DNA of 64,000 nt from Azonexaceae bacterium (GTDB taxonomy: Bacteria; Pseudomonadota; Gammaproteobacteria; Burkholderiales; Rhodocyclaceae), in assembly GCA_009469675.1 (NCBI GenBank), contig SSSZ01000099.1, forward strand, positions 1-64,000, in the 5' to 3' direction. Position 1 is the first letter of the stretch, and each line of letters starts with the position of its first letter. The position numbers and the translations under genes were made by a program. The notes under the pieces were generated by a model that searched no databases, was not told the origin of the DNA, and was given only the letters and a program-made list of their open reading frames with translations. Shown here piece after piece: positions 50,878 to 59,586 of this stretch.

Positions 50878-51312
50878 GTGCGCCGCTTCGCCTTCGCTCT
50901 TGTGGCCGCCTGGGCCTTGCCCGCCCAGGCCCTCGACTACCGCTCGGTGGAGGCGCCGGTCGCCGTGATGTACGACTCGCCCTCGCAAAAGGGCAAGAAG
51001 CTGTATCTCCTGAAGCAATACGCGCCGGTCGAGGTGGTCGTCCGCCTCGACGGCTGGACCAAGGTCCGCGACGCCGAAGGCAGCCTCGCCTGGGTCGAGA
51101 ACAAGACCCTGGGCGAGCGCCGGACGGTGGTCGTCACCGCCGCCCGGGCCGACGTGCGCCAGGCCGACAAGGCCGATGCGCCGCTGGCCTTCGAGGCCGA
51201 CAAGTGGGTCGCCCTCGACTACCTGGAGGCCGCCGCCCCCGGCTGGGTCAAGGTGCGCCACAAGGATGGCGCCACCGGCTTCGTGCGCGCCACCCAGATC
51301 TGGGGCCTATGA
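50878..51312 (+). CDS. Exported SH3-domain protein
   Basis: 144 residues with a signal peptide (ALVAAWALPAQA-LDY) and two bacterial SH3-like units: VAVMYDSPSQKGKKLYLLKQ to GSLAWVENKTL, and VTAARADVRQADKADAPL to ATGFVRATQIWGL. Such proteins bind peptidoglycan or other envelope ligands. GTG start 8 bases after secB; its stop overlaps the gpsA start (ATGA). Confidence 0.85.
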   Translation: MRRFAFALVAAWALPAQALDYRSVEAPVAVMYDSPSQKGKKLYLLKQYAPVEVVVRLDGWTKVRDAEGSLAWVENKTLGERRTVVVTAARADVRQADKADAPLAFEADKWVALDYLEAAAPGWVKVRHKDGATGFVRATQIWGL

Positions 51313-52298
51313 ACGTCACCGTCCTCGCCGCCGGCGCCTGGGGTACCGCGCTGGCCATCGCCTTTGCCGGCAACCACCGGGTCACCCTGTGGTCGCGGGA
51401 GGCCGACGTGGCCGCCGAAATCCTCGCCGAGCGCGAGAATCGGCGCTTCCTGCCGGGCTATCGCCTGCCCCCCGGCGTCGCCGTCACCACCGACCTGGCG
51501 GCGGCCGTCCAGGACGCCGAACTTCTGGTGGTCGCCACCCCCATCGCCGGCCTGCGCCCCACCGCCGAAGCCCTCAAGGCCCTGGGCAACGCCGTGCCGC
51601 TGGTCTGGGTGTGCAAGGGTTTTGAAGCCGGCAGCGGCCGCCTGCCCCACCAGGTGGTGGCCGAGGTGCTGGGGGAGGGTTTCGTCTGCGGCGTCCTTTC
51701 CGGCCCCAGCTTCGCCGAGGAGGTGGCCGGCGCCCAGCCGACCGCCGTCGCTCTCGCCGCCACCGACGGCGAATTCGCCCGCCGCATGGCGCGGGAGCTT
51801 CACACCACCCGCCTGCGCATCTACGCCAACGACGACCTGATCGGCGTCGAGGTCGGCGGAGCCGTCAAGAACGTGCTCGCCATCGCCACCGGCGTCTGCG
51901 ACGGCCTGGGCCTTGGGCTCAACTCCCGGGCCGCCCTGATGACCCGCGGCCTGGCCGAGATCGCCCGCCTCGGGCTGGCCCTCGGCGCCCGCCGCGACAC
52001 CTTCATGGGCCTGGCCGGCATGGGCGACCTCATCCTCACCTGCACCGGCGACCTCTCCCGCAACCGCCGGGTCGGCCTCGGGCTGGCCCAGGGCAAAACC
52101 CTGCCCCAGATCCTCGACGAACTCGGCCACGTCGCCGAAGGCGTCTATACCGCCCGGGAGGTGGCGCGGCTGGCCACCCGGCTGGGCATCGAAATGCCCA
52201 TCTCGACGGCGGTGGCGGCGGTTCTCGACGGCCGCATCTCAGCCGGCCAGGCCGTCGAGCAGTTGATGGCCCGCGACCCCAAGGAAGAAGTCGCCTAG
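51309..52298 (+). CDS. gpsA: Glycerol-3-phosphate dehydrogenase [NAD(P)+]
   Basis: Makes sn-glycerol-3-phosphate for phospholipid synthesis, 329 residues. The N-terminal Rossmann loop reads LAAGAWGTALAIAFAG; the first Gly of the GxGxxG pattern (usually GAGAWG) is Ala. VWVCKGFE, GVLSGPSFAEEVAGAQPTAV, GVEVGGAVKNVLAIATGVCD (catalytic Lys) and MGLAGMGDLILTCTGDLSRN are intact, so the enzyme is probably active. Start overlaps the SH3-protein stop. Confidence 0.96.
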   Translation: MNVTVLAAGAWGTALAIAFAGNHRVTLWSREADVAAEILAERENRRFLPGYRLPPGVAVTTDLAAAVQDAELLVVATPIAGLRPTAEALKALGNAVPLVWVCKGFEAGSGRLPHQVVAEVLGEGFVCGVLSGPSFAEEVAGAQPTAVALAATDGEFARRMARELHTTRLRIYANDDLIGVEVGGAVKNVLAIATGVCDGLGLGLNSRAALMTRGLAEIARLGLALGARRDTFMGLAGMGDLILTCTGDLSRNRRVGLGLAQGKTLPQILDELGHVAEGVYTAREVARLATRLGIEMPISTAVAAVLDGRISAGQAVEQLMARDPKEEVA

Positions 52299-52306
52299 AA
52301 CCGGGG

Positions 52307-52380
52307 GCGGGTGCCCCGGGGCGCCGTAGGGCTGCTCCGCCGGAGCTTCCCGGGGCGCCGGGAAGGCCGGTGACACCCGC
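52307..52380. terminator. GC-rich nested inverted repeats between gpsA and trmL
   Basis: GCGGGTG (52307-52313) pairs with CACCCGC (52374-52380). Inside are two CGGGGCGCC copies and a GCTCC-GCC-GGAGC hairpin. The genes on either side converge, so this is a likely bidirectional transcription-stop or mRNA 3'-end structure. No T-tract is seen. Confidence 0.35.
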
Positions 52381-52449
52381 GGCAGCGCCGGGGCGCGACG
52401 AACATCCGGCTTCGCCGTCGGCGCAACCGTCGTTCCGCCCCAATCCCGC

Positions 52450-52914
52450 CTACACCGAGCCGGCGAAACCCGTCTGACGCCAGGCTTCGAAAACCGTGAC
52501 GGCGACGGCGTTGGAAAGATTGAGGCTGCGCTGGCCGGACCGCATGGGCAGGCGGAGCTGGGCGGCAGGGGCGAATTCGGCCAGCACCTCGGGCGGCAGG
52601 CCCGCCGTTTCCCGGCCGAAGACGAAGACGTCGCCGGCTGCGAGGGGCAGGTCGTAGGGGCTGGCGCCGCCCCGGGTGGTCATGGCGAAGAGGCGCCGCC
52701 CGGCCAGGGCCGCCCGGCACTCGGCCCAGCCGGGGTGGCGATGGACCCGGGCGGTTTCGTGGTAGTCGAGGCCGGCCCGGCGCAGGGCCTTGTCGCTGAA
52801 ATCGAAGCCCAGGGGTTCGACCAGGTGCAGTTCGGCGCCCGTGTTGGCGCACAGGCGGATGACGTTGCCCGTGTTGGGCGGAATTTCAGGCTGGTAGAGG
52901 ACGACGGCAAACAC
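52450..52914 (-). CDS. trmL: tRNA (cytidine/uridine-2'-O-)-methyltransferase TrmL
   Basis: SPOUT-class methylase of the tRNA wobble position 34, 154 residues. [20 protein letters not shown] and [20 protein letters not shown] open the protein. The knot that binds S-adenosylmethionine contains [11 protein letters not shown] and [23 protein letters not shown] start. Divergent from mshE across an AT-rich region of about 100 bases. Confidence 0.96.
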   Translation of the reverse strand: MFAVVLYQPEIPPNTGNVIRLCANTGAELHLVEPLGFDFSDKALRRAGLDYHETARVHRHPGWAECRAALAGRRLFAMTTRGGASPYDLPLAAGDVFVFGRETAGLPPEVLAEFAPAAQLRLPMRSGQRSLNLSNAVAVTVFEAWRQTGFAGSV

Positions 52915-53011
52915 TTGTCAGGGCGGGTAAAAAGGCGTAAGTTCCGCTGGTATTAAAATCCATTTAATTCAGCGGATTAAAACAATAAGTTAAGGTTGGT
53001 TGGAGGGAGAG
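52915..53011. promoter_or_regulatory. AT-rich divergent region trmL/mshE with alternating half-sites
   Basis: Contains ATTAAA (52952-52957), TTTAAT (52963-52968) and ATTAAA (52976-52981), giving two overlapping inverted repeats with 5- and 7-base spacers. This is unusual in so GC-rich a genome and is a candidate operator/promoter for the MSHA operon. No consensus -35/-10 pair is evident. GGAGGGAG precedes the mshE ATG. Confidence 0.45.
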
Positions 53012-54721
53012 ATGCCACCCCCGCAAAAAGTCCGTCTCGGTGATCTGTTGATTCAGCAGGGGTTGCTCAGCGATGAGCAGCTCAAGCTCGCCCTCGACCA
53101 GCAAAAGGCCACCGGGCGCAAACTCGGCCGTATTTTCGTCGAAAGCGGTTACGTCACGGAAGAGGGCATTTCCCAGGCCCTGGCCCGGCAGTTGCGTATT
53201 CCCTACCTCGACCTGCGGCAGTTTACCCCCAAGCCCGATCTCATCAAGCTGCTGCCCGAAGCCCAGGCCCGCCGCTTCCGCGCCCTCGTCCTCGACCAAC
53301 TGTCCGACGGCCGCCTCCAGATCGGCCTTTCCGACCCCACCGACCTGCAGGCCTACGACGAGATCACCCGCGTCCTCAAGCGGGAAATCGATCTCGCCGT
53401 GGTCACCGAAAGCCAGCTCCTCGGCTTTATCGACCGGGTCTACCACCGGGGCGAGCAGATCACCGGCCTGGCCAAGGAGCTGACCGCCGAGCTGGGCGAC
53501 ATTCCCGTCGAATTCGGCGACCTCCTCGGCCTGACCCCGGGGGCGGAAGATGCCCCGGTGGTCAAGCTGCTCCAGACCGTCTTCGAGGAAGCCATCCGCC
53601 TGCGGGCCTCCGACATCCACTTCGAGCCGCAGGAAAGGGGCCTGCGCATCCGCTTCCGCATCGACGGCGTCCTCCACATCCAGACCGAAGCCGACGCCAA
53701 GATCGCCAGCGCCGTGGCGCTGCGCCTGAAGCTCATGTCGGGCCTCGACATTTCGGAAAAACGCCTGCCCCAGGACGGCCGCTTCAACATCAAGGTGCGC
53801 GGCAACTCGGTGGATGTGCGTATTTCGACGCTCCCCGCCCAGTACGGCGAATCGGTGGTGATGCGGCTCCTCAACCAGAACACGGGCCTCCTGTCCCTCG
53901 ACAAGATCGGCATGGCGCCGCGGGTGCTCGAACGCTTCCGCCATTCGCTCTCGCGGCCGAGCGGCATGGTGCTGGTCACCGGCCCCACCGGCTCGGGCAA
54001 GACTACCACCCTCTACGCCGCCTTGAACGAGCTGAACAGCACGGAAAAGAAGGTCATCACCGTCGAAGACCCGGTCGAATACCGCCTGGGCGGCCTCAAC
54101 CAGGTGCAGGTCCACGAAAAGATCGACCTCTCCTTCTCGCGGGTCTTGCGCACCGTGTTGCGCCAGGATCCCGACATCGTCCTGATCGGCGAAATGCGCG
54201 ACCAGGAAACCGCCGAAATCGGCATGCGCGCTGCCATGACCGGCCACCTGGTGCTGTCCACCCTGCACACCAACGACGCCATCACCACCCCCATCCGCCT
54301 GCTCGACATGGGGGTGCCGCGTTACATGGTGGCCCTCTCGGTGCATATGGTGATGGCCCAGCGGCTGGTGCGGGTGATCTGCGGCAACTGCGCCGAACCC
54401 TACGCGCCGACGCCGGGGGAGCGCGAATGGCTGCGCTTCGAACTGGGGGACCACGTGGACGGCCGCCCCTACCGCCACGGCCGGGGCTGCTCCCACTGCA
54501 ACGCCACGGGCTACCAGGGGCGGATCGGGGTGTACGAATTCCTCGAAATGAGCAACGAACTGGTCGAAGCGATCAACCACGACGACCCCGGCGTCTTCAT
54601 GCAGGCCGCCCGCCGCCAGATGGCCGGCGAAACCCTGCGCCGCGACGCGGTGCGCCTGGTCCTCGCCGGCACCACCACGGTGGCCGAGGCCATGCGCATC
54701 AGCAACCAGTTCGAGGACTAG
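53012..54721 (+). CDS. mshE: MSHA pilus assembly ATPase MshE
   Basis: Hexameric extension ATPase of the MSHA type IV pilus, 569 residues. The N-terminus has two tandem MshEN c-di-GMP motifs, RLGDLLIQQGLLSDEQLKLA and KLGRIFVESGYVTEEGISQA, each of the RLGxxL-x-G-x-L pattern. The GspE core has Walker A GPTGSGKTT (Lys330), the Asp box HEKIDLSFSRVLRTVLRQDP, Walker B PDIVLIGEMRD and the His box HLVLSTLHTNDA, plus a four-Cys zinc motif (ICGNCAEP; CSHCNATGYQGR). I start at the ATG with GGAGGGAG upstream; an in-frame TTG four codons earlier is less likely. First gene of the pilus operon. Confidence 0.95.
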   Translation: MPPPQKVRLGDLLIQQGLLSDEQLKLALDQQKATGRKLGRIFVESGYVTEEGISQALARQLRIPYLDLRQFTPKPDLIKLLPEAQARRFRALVLDQLSDGRLQIGLSDPTDLQAYDEITRVLKREIDLAVVTESQLLGFIDRVYHRGEQITGLAKELTAELGDIPVEFGDLLGLTPGAEDAPVVKLLQTVFEEAIRLRASDIHFEPQERGLRIRFRIDGVLHIQTEADAKIASAVALRLKLMSGLDISEKRLPQDGRFNIKVRGNSVDVRISTLPAQYGESVVMRLLNQNTGLLSLDKIGMAPRVLERFRHSLSRPSGMVLVTGPTGSGKTTTLYAALNELNSTEKKVITVEDPVEYRLGGLNQVQVHEKIDLSFSRVLRTVLRQDPDIVLIGEMRDQETAEIGMRAAMTGHLVLSTLHTNDAITTPIRLLDMGVPRYMVALSVHMVMAQRLVRVICGNCAEPYAPTPGEREWLRFELGDHVDGRPYRHGRGCSHCNATGYQGRIGVYEFLEMSNELVEAINHDDPGVFMQAARRQMAGETLRRDAVRLVLAGTTTVAEAMRISNQFED

Positions 54722-54781
54722 ATGCGCTGTCCCGCCCCGTTCTTTCTGACACCCCACTGCCGGCGGGGGGGCTGAACCGGC

Positions 54782-55996
54782 ATGCCCCATTTCGCCTACA
54801 AAGGCCGCCGTGGCGGCGGTGAACTGGTCCAGGGCGTCCTCGAGGGCGCCAGCGCCGGCGCCGTCGCCGAAATGCTCCAGGGGCAGGGGGTGGTGCCCCT
54901 GGAAATCCAGGCCAGCAACCCCGGGGTCGCGTTCGAGCTGACCCTCTTCAAACCCCGGGTCGGCCACATCGACCTCCTGCTCTTCTCCCGCCAGATCCAC
55001 ACCCTCTTGAAGGCCGGCGTGCCCATCCTGCGCGCCCTCACCGGCCTGCAGGAATCGGCCATCAACCCGGCCATGAAGGCGGTCATCAAGGACGTGCGCG
55101 AGAGCCTCGAGGCCGGCCGCGAACTGTCGGTCTCCCTGGCCCGCCACCCCAAGGTGTTTTCCTCCTTCTATCTTTCCATGGTGCGGGTCGGCGAAGCCAC
55201 CGGCCTGCTCGAGGAAATCTTCCTGCGCCTCTTCGAACACCTGGAATTCGAGCGTTTCATGCGCGAACAGGTCAAGTCGGCGCTGCGCTACCCGATGTTC
55301 GTCGTCATCGCCATGGCCGCCGCCATCGTCGTCATCAACCTTTTCGTCATCCCGGCCTTCGCCAAGGTGTTCAAGGGGTTCGGCGCCGAATTGCCGCTCA
55401 TGACCCAGTTCCTCATCGGTTTTTCCGACTTCATGGTCGCCAACTGGCCCTGGCTGCTCCTCGCCCTGGTCGGCGCCATCGCCGCCTTCAGGAGCTGGGT
55501 TGGCACCGCCGCCGGGCGCTACCGCTGGGAGGCCATGACCCTGCGCTTCCCCATCGCCGGCAAGATTCTCCAGAAGGCCGCCCTGGCCCGCTTCGCCCGC
55601 AGCTTCGCCCTCGGTACCCGGAGCGGCGTGCCAGTCATGCAGGCCCTGTCCAACTCGGCCCAGACCGTCGACAACAGCTACATCGCCAGCCGCATCGAAG
55701 GCATGCGCGACAGCGTCGAGCGGGGCGAAAGCGTCCTGCGGGCGGGCATCGCCACCGCCATCTTCACCCCCGTGGTGCTGCAGATGATCGCCGTCGGCGA
55801 AGAATCCGGGGCGCTGGACGACATGATGGAAGAAATCGGTCAGATGTATCAGGCCGAAGTCGAATACGAACTCAAGACCCTCGGCCAGCAGATCGAACCC
55901 ATCCTCATCGTCGCCCTGGGCATCCTCGTCCTCATCCTGGCCCTGGGCGTCTTCCTGCCGATGTGGGATCTCGGCAAGGCGGCGTTCAAGAAATAG
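54782..55996 (+). CDS. mshG: MSHA pilus platform protein MshG (GspF/PilC family)
   Basis: Inner-membrane platform protein, 404 residues, with two T2SSF repeats: about 68-190 (LLFSRQIHTLLKAGVPILRA) and 270-395 (ALARFARSFALGTRSGVPVM). Three hydrophobic segments are near 168-195, 218-235 and 372-395 (ILIVALGILVLILALGVFLP). Interacts with the MshE ATPase. 60 bases after mshE and 8 bases before the first pseudopilin. Confidence 0.93.
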   Translation: MPHFAYKGRRGGGELVQGVLEGASAGAVAEMLQGQGVVPLEIQASNPGVAFELTLFKPRVGHIDLLLFSRQIHTLLKAGVPILRALTGLQESAINPAMKAVIKDVRESLEAGRELSVSLARHPKVFSSFYLSMVRVGEATGLLEEIFLRLFEHLEFERFMREQVKSALRYPMFVVIAMAAAIVVINLFVIPAFAKVFKGFGAELPLMTQFLIGFSDFMVANWPWLLLALVGAIAAFRSWVGTAAGRYRWEAMTLRFPIAGKILQKAALARFARSFALGTRSGVPVMQALSNSAQTVDNSYIASRIEGMRDSVERGESVLRAGIATAIFTPVVLQMIAVGEESGALDDMMEEIGQMYQAEVEYELKTLGQQIEPILIVALGILVLILALGVFLPMWDLGKAAFKK

Positions 55997-56004
55997 GCGG
56001 GGAG

Positions 56005-56517
56005 ATGAAACGATGCCACGTCCAGCGCGGATTCACCCTTCTCGAACTGATCGTCGTCATCTCCCTGGTGGCGATCCTGGTCGCGGTCGGCCTGGATCGC
56101 CTGCGCAACTATCAGGAACTGGCCGAAGCGGCGGCGGCGGAAAGCAACCTCGCCATGCTCAAGAGCGCCCTCCTCATCCGCTCGGCCGAACTGGCCGCCG
56201 GCAACCGCTGGAACGAACTGCGCCGCCTGCCGCGCCACGACCCCTTCGAACTCTTCGCCGACAAGCCGGCCAACTTCGACGGCTACCTGAGCCGCAGCAG
56301 TCAACCCGGGCGCTGGTATTTCGACGAAGTGAGCGCCAGCGTCGTCTATCGCGTCGAACGGGGCGAGGCCTTCTATGCCAGCGACGGCAGCCGGGAAATG
56401 CGCTTCAACCTGGTGGGCCGCGGCGCCTTCGGCGAAGCATCGGCCGGCGGGGCGGTGGCTTACGTCGCCTTGCGCCCCCAGGCCGAATACCGGTGGTTCA
56501 ATCGTCTGATTCGTTAA
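56005..56517 (+). CDS. MSHA minor pseudopilin (between mshG and the major pilins)
   Basis: 170 residues with a short prepilin leader and class III methylation motif (QRGFTLLELIVVISLVAILV; Glu at +5 of the mature protein). The globular part has no Cys pair at its end and finishes in ALRPQAEYRWFNRLIR. In gammaproteobacterial loci the gene here is mshF or mshB; this one has a full pilin N-terminus, so mshB-like is likelier, but I give no symbol. RBS GGCGGGGAG. Confidence 0.8.
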   Translation: MKRCHVQRGFTLLELIVVISLVAILVAVGLDRLRNYQELAEAAAAESNLAMLKSALLIRSAELAAGNRWNELRRLPRHDPFELFADKPANFDGYLSRSSQPGRWYFDEVSASVVYRVERGEAFYASDGSREMRFNLVGRGAFGEASAGGAVAYVALRPQAEYRWFNRLIR

Positions 56518-56558
56518 GTTTGATCGTCCGATTTGTCAAAGAAAGCGGTTTTAACATC

Positions 56559-56586
56559 TTGTTCTTGTTCTGACGTTTGTTATAGT
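56559..56586 (+). promoter_or_regulatory. Internal promoter upstream of the major pilin genes
   Basis: TTGTTC (56559-56564), 16-base spacer, TATAGT (56581-56586), in the only AT-rich segment within the operon (about 56520-56600). The leader of about 50 bases ends with the ribosome binding site AGGAGAAA before the first pilin ATG. High pilin expression from its own promoter is the obvious reading. Confidence 0.55.
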
Positions 56587-56642
56587 TATTCAGTTTTATG
56601 CGAAGGTGCCGATAACGCCCTATCGCCTAGGAGAAAGCAACC

Positions 56643-57158
56643 ATGCCCATGCGCGCCCGCGGTTTCACCCTGATCGAACTGATCGTCGTCATCATCATTC
56701 TCGGCATCCTCGCCGCCGTGGCCCTGCCGCGCTTCGTGGATCTGCAGGTCCAGGCCCGCCAGGCCAAGCTCCAGGGCGCCGTCGGCGCCGTGCGGGCCGG
56801 CGCCGTCCTCTACCACGCCCAGTGCCTGGCCTCCCTGGGCAGCCCGACGCCGCCCGCCAACTGCGACACCCTGTCGATGGAAGGCCTCTCGGTCACCGGC
56901 ATCAACCAGTATCCCACCGCCAACGCCGCCGGCATCGTCGCCGCGGCCGGGATCAACGCCGGGGCGGCCGGCTCCGGCGCCGACTACATCCTCATCAACG
57001 GCGGGGCCGGCGCCGCCGCCGTGCTCACCATCGGCGTCCCGGCACCGACCAACAATTCCTGCCAATTCACCTACACCGCCGCCACCACCGCCGGCACCAC
57101 CATCGTCGCCCCGGTGGTCAGCCTTTCCGGCGCCGGCACCTCGACGGTGTGCAACTGA
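56643..57158 (+). CDS. MSHA pilin-like protein, copy 1
   Basis: Type IV pilin, 171 residues. Short leader MPMRARG, then [20 protein letters not shown] with Glu at +5 and [19 protein letters not shown], a strong MshA/MshB hallmark. A Cys pair near the end ([11 protein letters not shown] and TVCN) would close the C-terminal disulfide loop. An additional Cys pair ([15 protein letters not shown]) is typical too. Ala/Gly-rich globular domain. Either MshB or one of two MshA-type major pilins. Confidence 0.85.
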   Translation: MPMRARGFTLIELIVVIIILGILAAVALPRFVDLQVQARQAKLQGAVGAVRAGAVLYHAQCLASLGSPTPPANCDTLSMEGLSVTGINQYPTANAAGIVAAAGINAGAAGSGADYILINGGAGAAAVLTIGVPAPTNNSCQFTYTAATTAGTTIVAPVVSLSGAGTSTVCN

Positions 57159-57190
57159 TTTCGAATTCCTGACCAAGAAAGGACCACTCC

Positions 57191-57616
57191 ATGTCACAAC
57201 AACGCGGTTTCACCCTCATCGAACTGATCGTCGTCATCGTCATCCTGGGGATTCTGGCGGCGACGGCGCTGCCGAAATTTGTCGATTTTTCCACCGATGC
57301 CCGCCGTGCAGTTCTTGGCGGGATCGAGGCTTCCATGCGCGGTGCCAATACCATGATCTACGGCAAGGCGGCGGCGCAAGGAGCGTTGACTGGTACGGGT
57401 GTGAGCGTAACTGCGACGCCAACGATTACCGTGCTGGCGACCAATGGCTATGCTGCAAACGGTACGGAACTGGCGAAGGTGATGGATATATCGGGTGGCG
57501 GTATTACCCAGCCAAGCGCCAATCAGTTCCAAGTCCAGACCAATTGCTTCATAACCTACACAGCAGCCGGGGTGGGCGGAGTTCCCGGGTATAGTCAGAC
57601 CCTTAGCGGCTGCTGA
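57191..57616 (+). CDS. mshA: MSHA pilin-like protein, copy 2 (probable MshA)
   Basis: Type IV pilin, 141 residues. Leader MSQQRG, then [20 protein letters not shown] and PKFVDFSTDARRAVLGGIEA. C-terminal disulfide pair Cys at TNCFITYTAAG and the final SGC. The downstream two-thirds of the gene has visibly lower GC and different codon use from its neighbours, fitting fast diversification or gene exchange of an exposed major subunit. Good ribosome binding site AAAGGA. The symbol is a best guess between the two tandem pilins. Confidence 0.82.
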   Translation: MSQQRGFTLIELIVVIVILGILAATALPKFVDFSTDARRAVLGGIEASMRGANTMIYGKAAAQGALTGTGVSVTATPTITVLATNGYAANGTELAKVMDISGGGITQPSANQFQVQTNCFITYTAAGVGGVPGYSQTLSGC

Positions 57617-57709
57617 CGCCGTGCCCGGTTCCCCCGGGCAAGAGGGCGCCGCGGGCGCCCGGCACCGAGGCCCGGGCGATCGTCCGGGCTTTGTTCATTG
57701 GAGTGGGAT

Positions 57710-58159
57710 TTGCACCAACGCGGCTTCACCCTCGTCGAACTGATCGTCGTCGTCGTCGTCGCCGGCATCCTGGCGGCGGTGGCCTTGCCGCGCTGGACCG
57801 GCGACAGCGGCTTCGAGACCCGGCAGTTCCGGGACGACACGGTGGGCCTGCTGCGCCTCGGGCAGAAATCGGCCATCGCCGCCCGGCGCACGGTGTGCGC
57901 CAACTTTACGGCGAACACGGCGACCCTGACCATTTCCCCCCTCAATGGCGCTGCCGATTGCACCGGCGGCGCCAATCTCAACCATCCCCAGGGCGGCGTC
58001 GCCCAGGTCACGGCGCCGGCCGGCGTCACCTACGTCGGCGTGCCCGCCGCCATCGTTTTCGACGGCGCCGGCCAGACCGTTGCCGGGGCGGTCATCACGG
58101 TGACCGGGCTGGCGGCGCTGCCCGTCACCGTCGAGGCGCAAACCGGCTATGTGCGCTAG
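57710..58159 (+). CDS. mshC: MSHA minor pilin MshC-like
   Basis: 149 residues from the TTG at 57710 (GGAG six bases upstream). Leader MHQRG then FTLVELIVVVVVAGILAAVA with Glu +5 and the GspH/FimT-type SAIAARRTVCANFTANTATL segment, typical of MshC. No ATG is available in this frame. An alternative TTG lies at 57698. Its end overlaps the next gene by 11 bases. Confidence 0.8.
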   Translation: MHQRGFTLVELIVVVVVAGILAAVALPRWTGDSGFETRQFRDDTVGLLRLGQKSAIAARRTVCANFTANTATLTISPLNGAADCTGGANLNHPQGGVAQVTAPAGVTYVGVPAAIVFDGAGQTVAGAVITVTGLAALPVTVEAQTGYVR

Positions 58160-58766
58160 GCGATCGGCTGCCCGCCAGGGCGGCATCACCCTGGTCGAGC
58201 AGATCATCTTCATCGTCGTCGTCGGCGTCGGCGTGGTGGGGCTGCTGGCCAGCCTGCGCACGTCGCTCTTCTTCAGCGCCGACCCCCAGGTCAAGAAGCA
58301 GCAGATCGCGGTGGCCGAAGCCGTGCTCGCCGAAATCCTGCACCAGCCCTTCACCTACTGTGATCCCGACGACGCCAACGCCGCGACGGCGACGATCTCC
58401 GGCACCCTGCCCACCTGCGCCCTGGTGGCCGCCGACCAGGACCGGGGAGGCGACCCGAATCCGCTGACCGCCCCCACTGCCCATTCGGCGGCCTTCGTCG
58501 AAACCCGCAACGGCGTCGCCCCCGGCACCCAGTTCGACAACGTGGCCGATTACGGCGGTTACACCCAGGTCGGCGTGACCGGCATTTCCGGCACCAACCC
58601 CCTGGCCAACTACCGGGTTGACGTCGCCGTCACCCGCATCGGCGCCACCTACGGCCTGCCGCCCGGGGCGGCCCTGCAGATCGCCGTCACCGTCACCGAC
58701 CTGCGTGATGCGACGCCCGCCTTCGTCCTCACCGGTTTCCGCTTCCGCTATGCGCCCCGCACCTGA
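58149..58766 (+). CDS. mshD: MSHA minor pilin MshD-like
   Basis: 205 residues. Type IV pilin-like N-terminus GGITLVEQIIFIVVVGVGVV with Glu +5, preceded by a basic leader (MCARRSAARQG). TSLFFSADPQVKKQQIAVAE and later DYGGYTQVGVTG are typical of MshD. Overlaps both neighbours, so translation is coupled. Confidence 0.82.
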   Translation: MCARRSAARQGGITLVEQIIFIVVVGVGVVGLLASLRTSLFFSADPQVKKQQIAVAEAVLAEILHQPFTYCDPDDANAATATISGTLPTCALVAADQDRGGDPNPLTAPTAHSAAFVETRNGVAPGTQFDNVADYGGYTQVGVTGISGTNPLANYRVDVAVTRIGATYGLPPGAALQIAVTVTDLRDATPAFVLTGFRFRYAPRT

Positions 58767-59586
58767 CCGCCAAGCCGGGCTGACCCTGGTGGAGATGATC
58801 GTCTCCATCGTCATCAGCGGCATCCTCATCGCCCTCGTGGCGATGTTCGGCCGCTGGCAGATCGAGTCCTATTTCGACATCGCCAACCGGGCCGCCCTGG
58901 TGGATGCCGGCGACCTGGCCCTGCGCCGCCTCAGCCGCGACCTCCAGGCGGCGCTCCCCAACAGCGTCCGGGTCGACGCCACGGGCACCTTCATCGAATT
59001 CATTCCCGTCGTCGCCGCCGGCCGCTACCGGGCCGAATCCGGCGGCGGCGCCGGCGATCTGCCGCTTGATTTCGGCCTGTCCGCCACGGCGGCGAGTTTC
59101 GACGTCCTCGGCCCGACCGTCGATGTCGCCGCCGGCCAGCCGGTGGTCGTCTTCAACCTCGGCATTCCCGGTGCCGACGCCTACGCCGGCACCAACCGGC
59201 GGGCCGTCACTGCCGGAACCGGCCTCGCCGTCCTGGCGGCGGCCGCGCCCCCCTTCGCCTTTCCTTTCGCCTCGCCCGCCAACCGCTTCCAGGTCGTCGG
59301 TCCGCCGGTGACCTACCAGTGCAACGGGGCGGCGGGGGAAATCCGCCGCTACACCGGCTACGGCTTTCTCGCCGCCCAGACCACCAACACCGCGGCCGGG
59401 GCCGGCAACCTGGGGGCCGGCACCTCGGCCATGCTGGTCAACAACGTGGCCAACTGTGCCAACGTCTTTACCTACACCCCGGGGGTCTTCCAGCGCAACG
59501 GCCTGGTTTCCATCCGCTTCGACCTCGCCGCCAACGGCGAAACGGTGCAGTTGATGGACCAGGTGGAGGTGCTCAACACGCCATGA
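58750..59586 (+). CDS. mshO: MSHA minor pilin MshO-like
   Basis: 278 residues. Prepilin-type N-terminus AGLTLVEMIVSIVISGILIA with Glu +5. The helix continues through YFDIANRAALVDAGDLALRR and LSRDLQAALPNSVRVD, the MshO hallmark, followed by a large Gly/Ala-rich globular part with Cys in TYQCNGAAGEIRRYTGYG and VANCANVFTYTPGVFQR. Overlaps mshD by 17 bases and mshP by 4. Confidence 0.83.
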   Translation: MRPAPDRQAGLTLVEMIVSIVISGILIALVAMFGRWQIESYFDIANRAALVDAGDLALRRLSRDLQAALPNSVRVDATGTFIEFIPVVAAGRYRAESGGGAGDLPLDFGLSATAASFDVLGPTVDVAAGQPVVVFNLGIPGADAYAGTNRRAVTAGTGLAVLAAAAPPFAFPFASPANRFQVVGPPVTYQCNGAAGEIRRYTGYGFLAAQTTNTAAGAGNLGAGTSAMLVNNVANCANVFTYTPGVFQRNGLVSIRFDLAANGETVQLMDQVEVLNTP

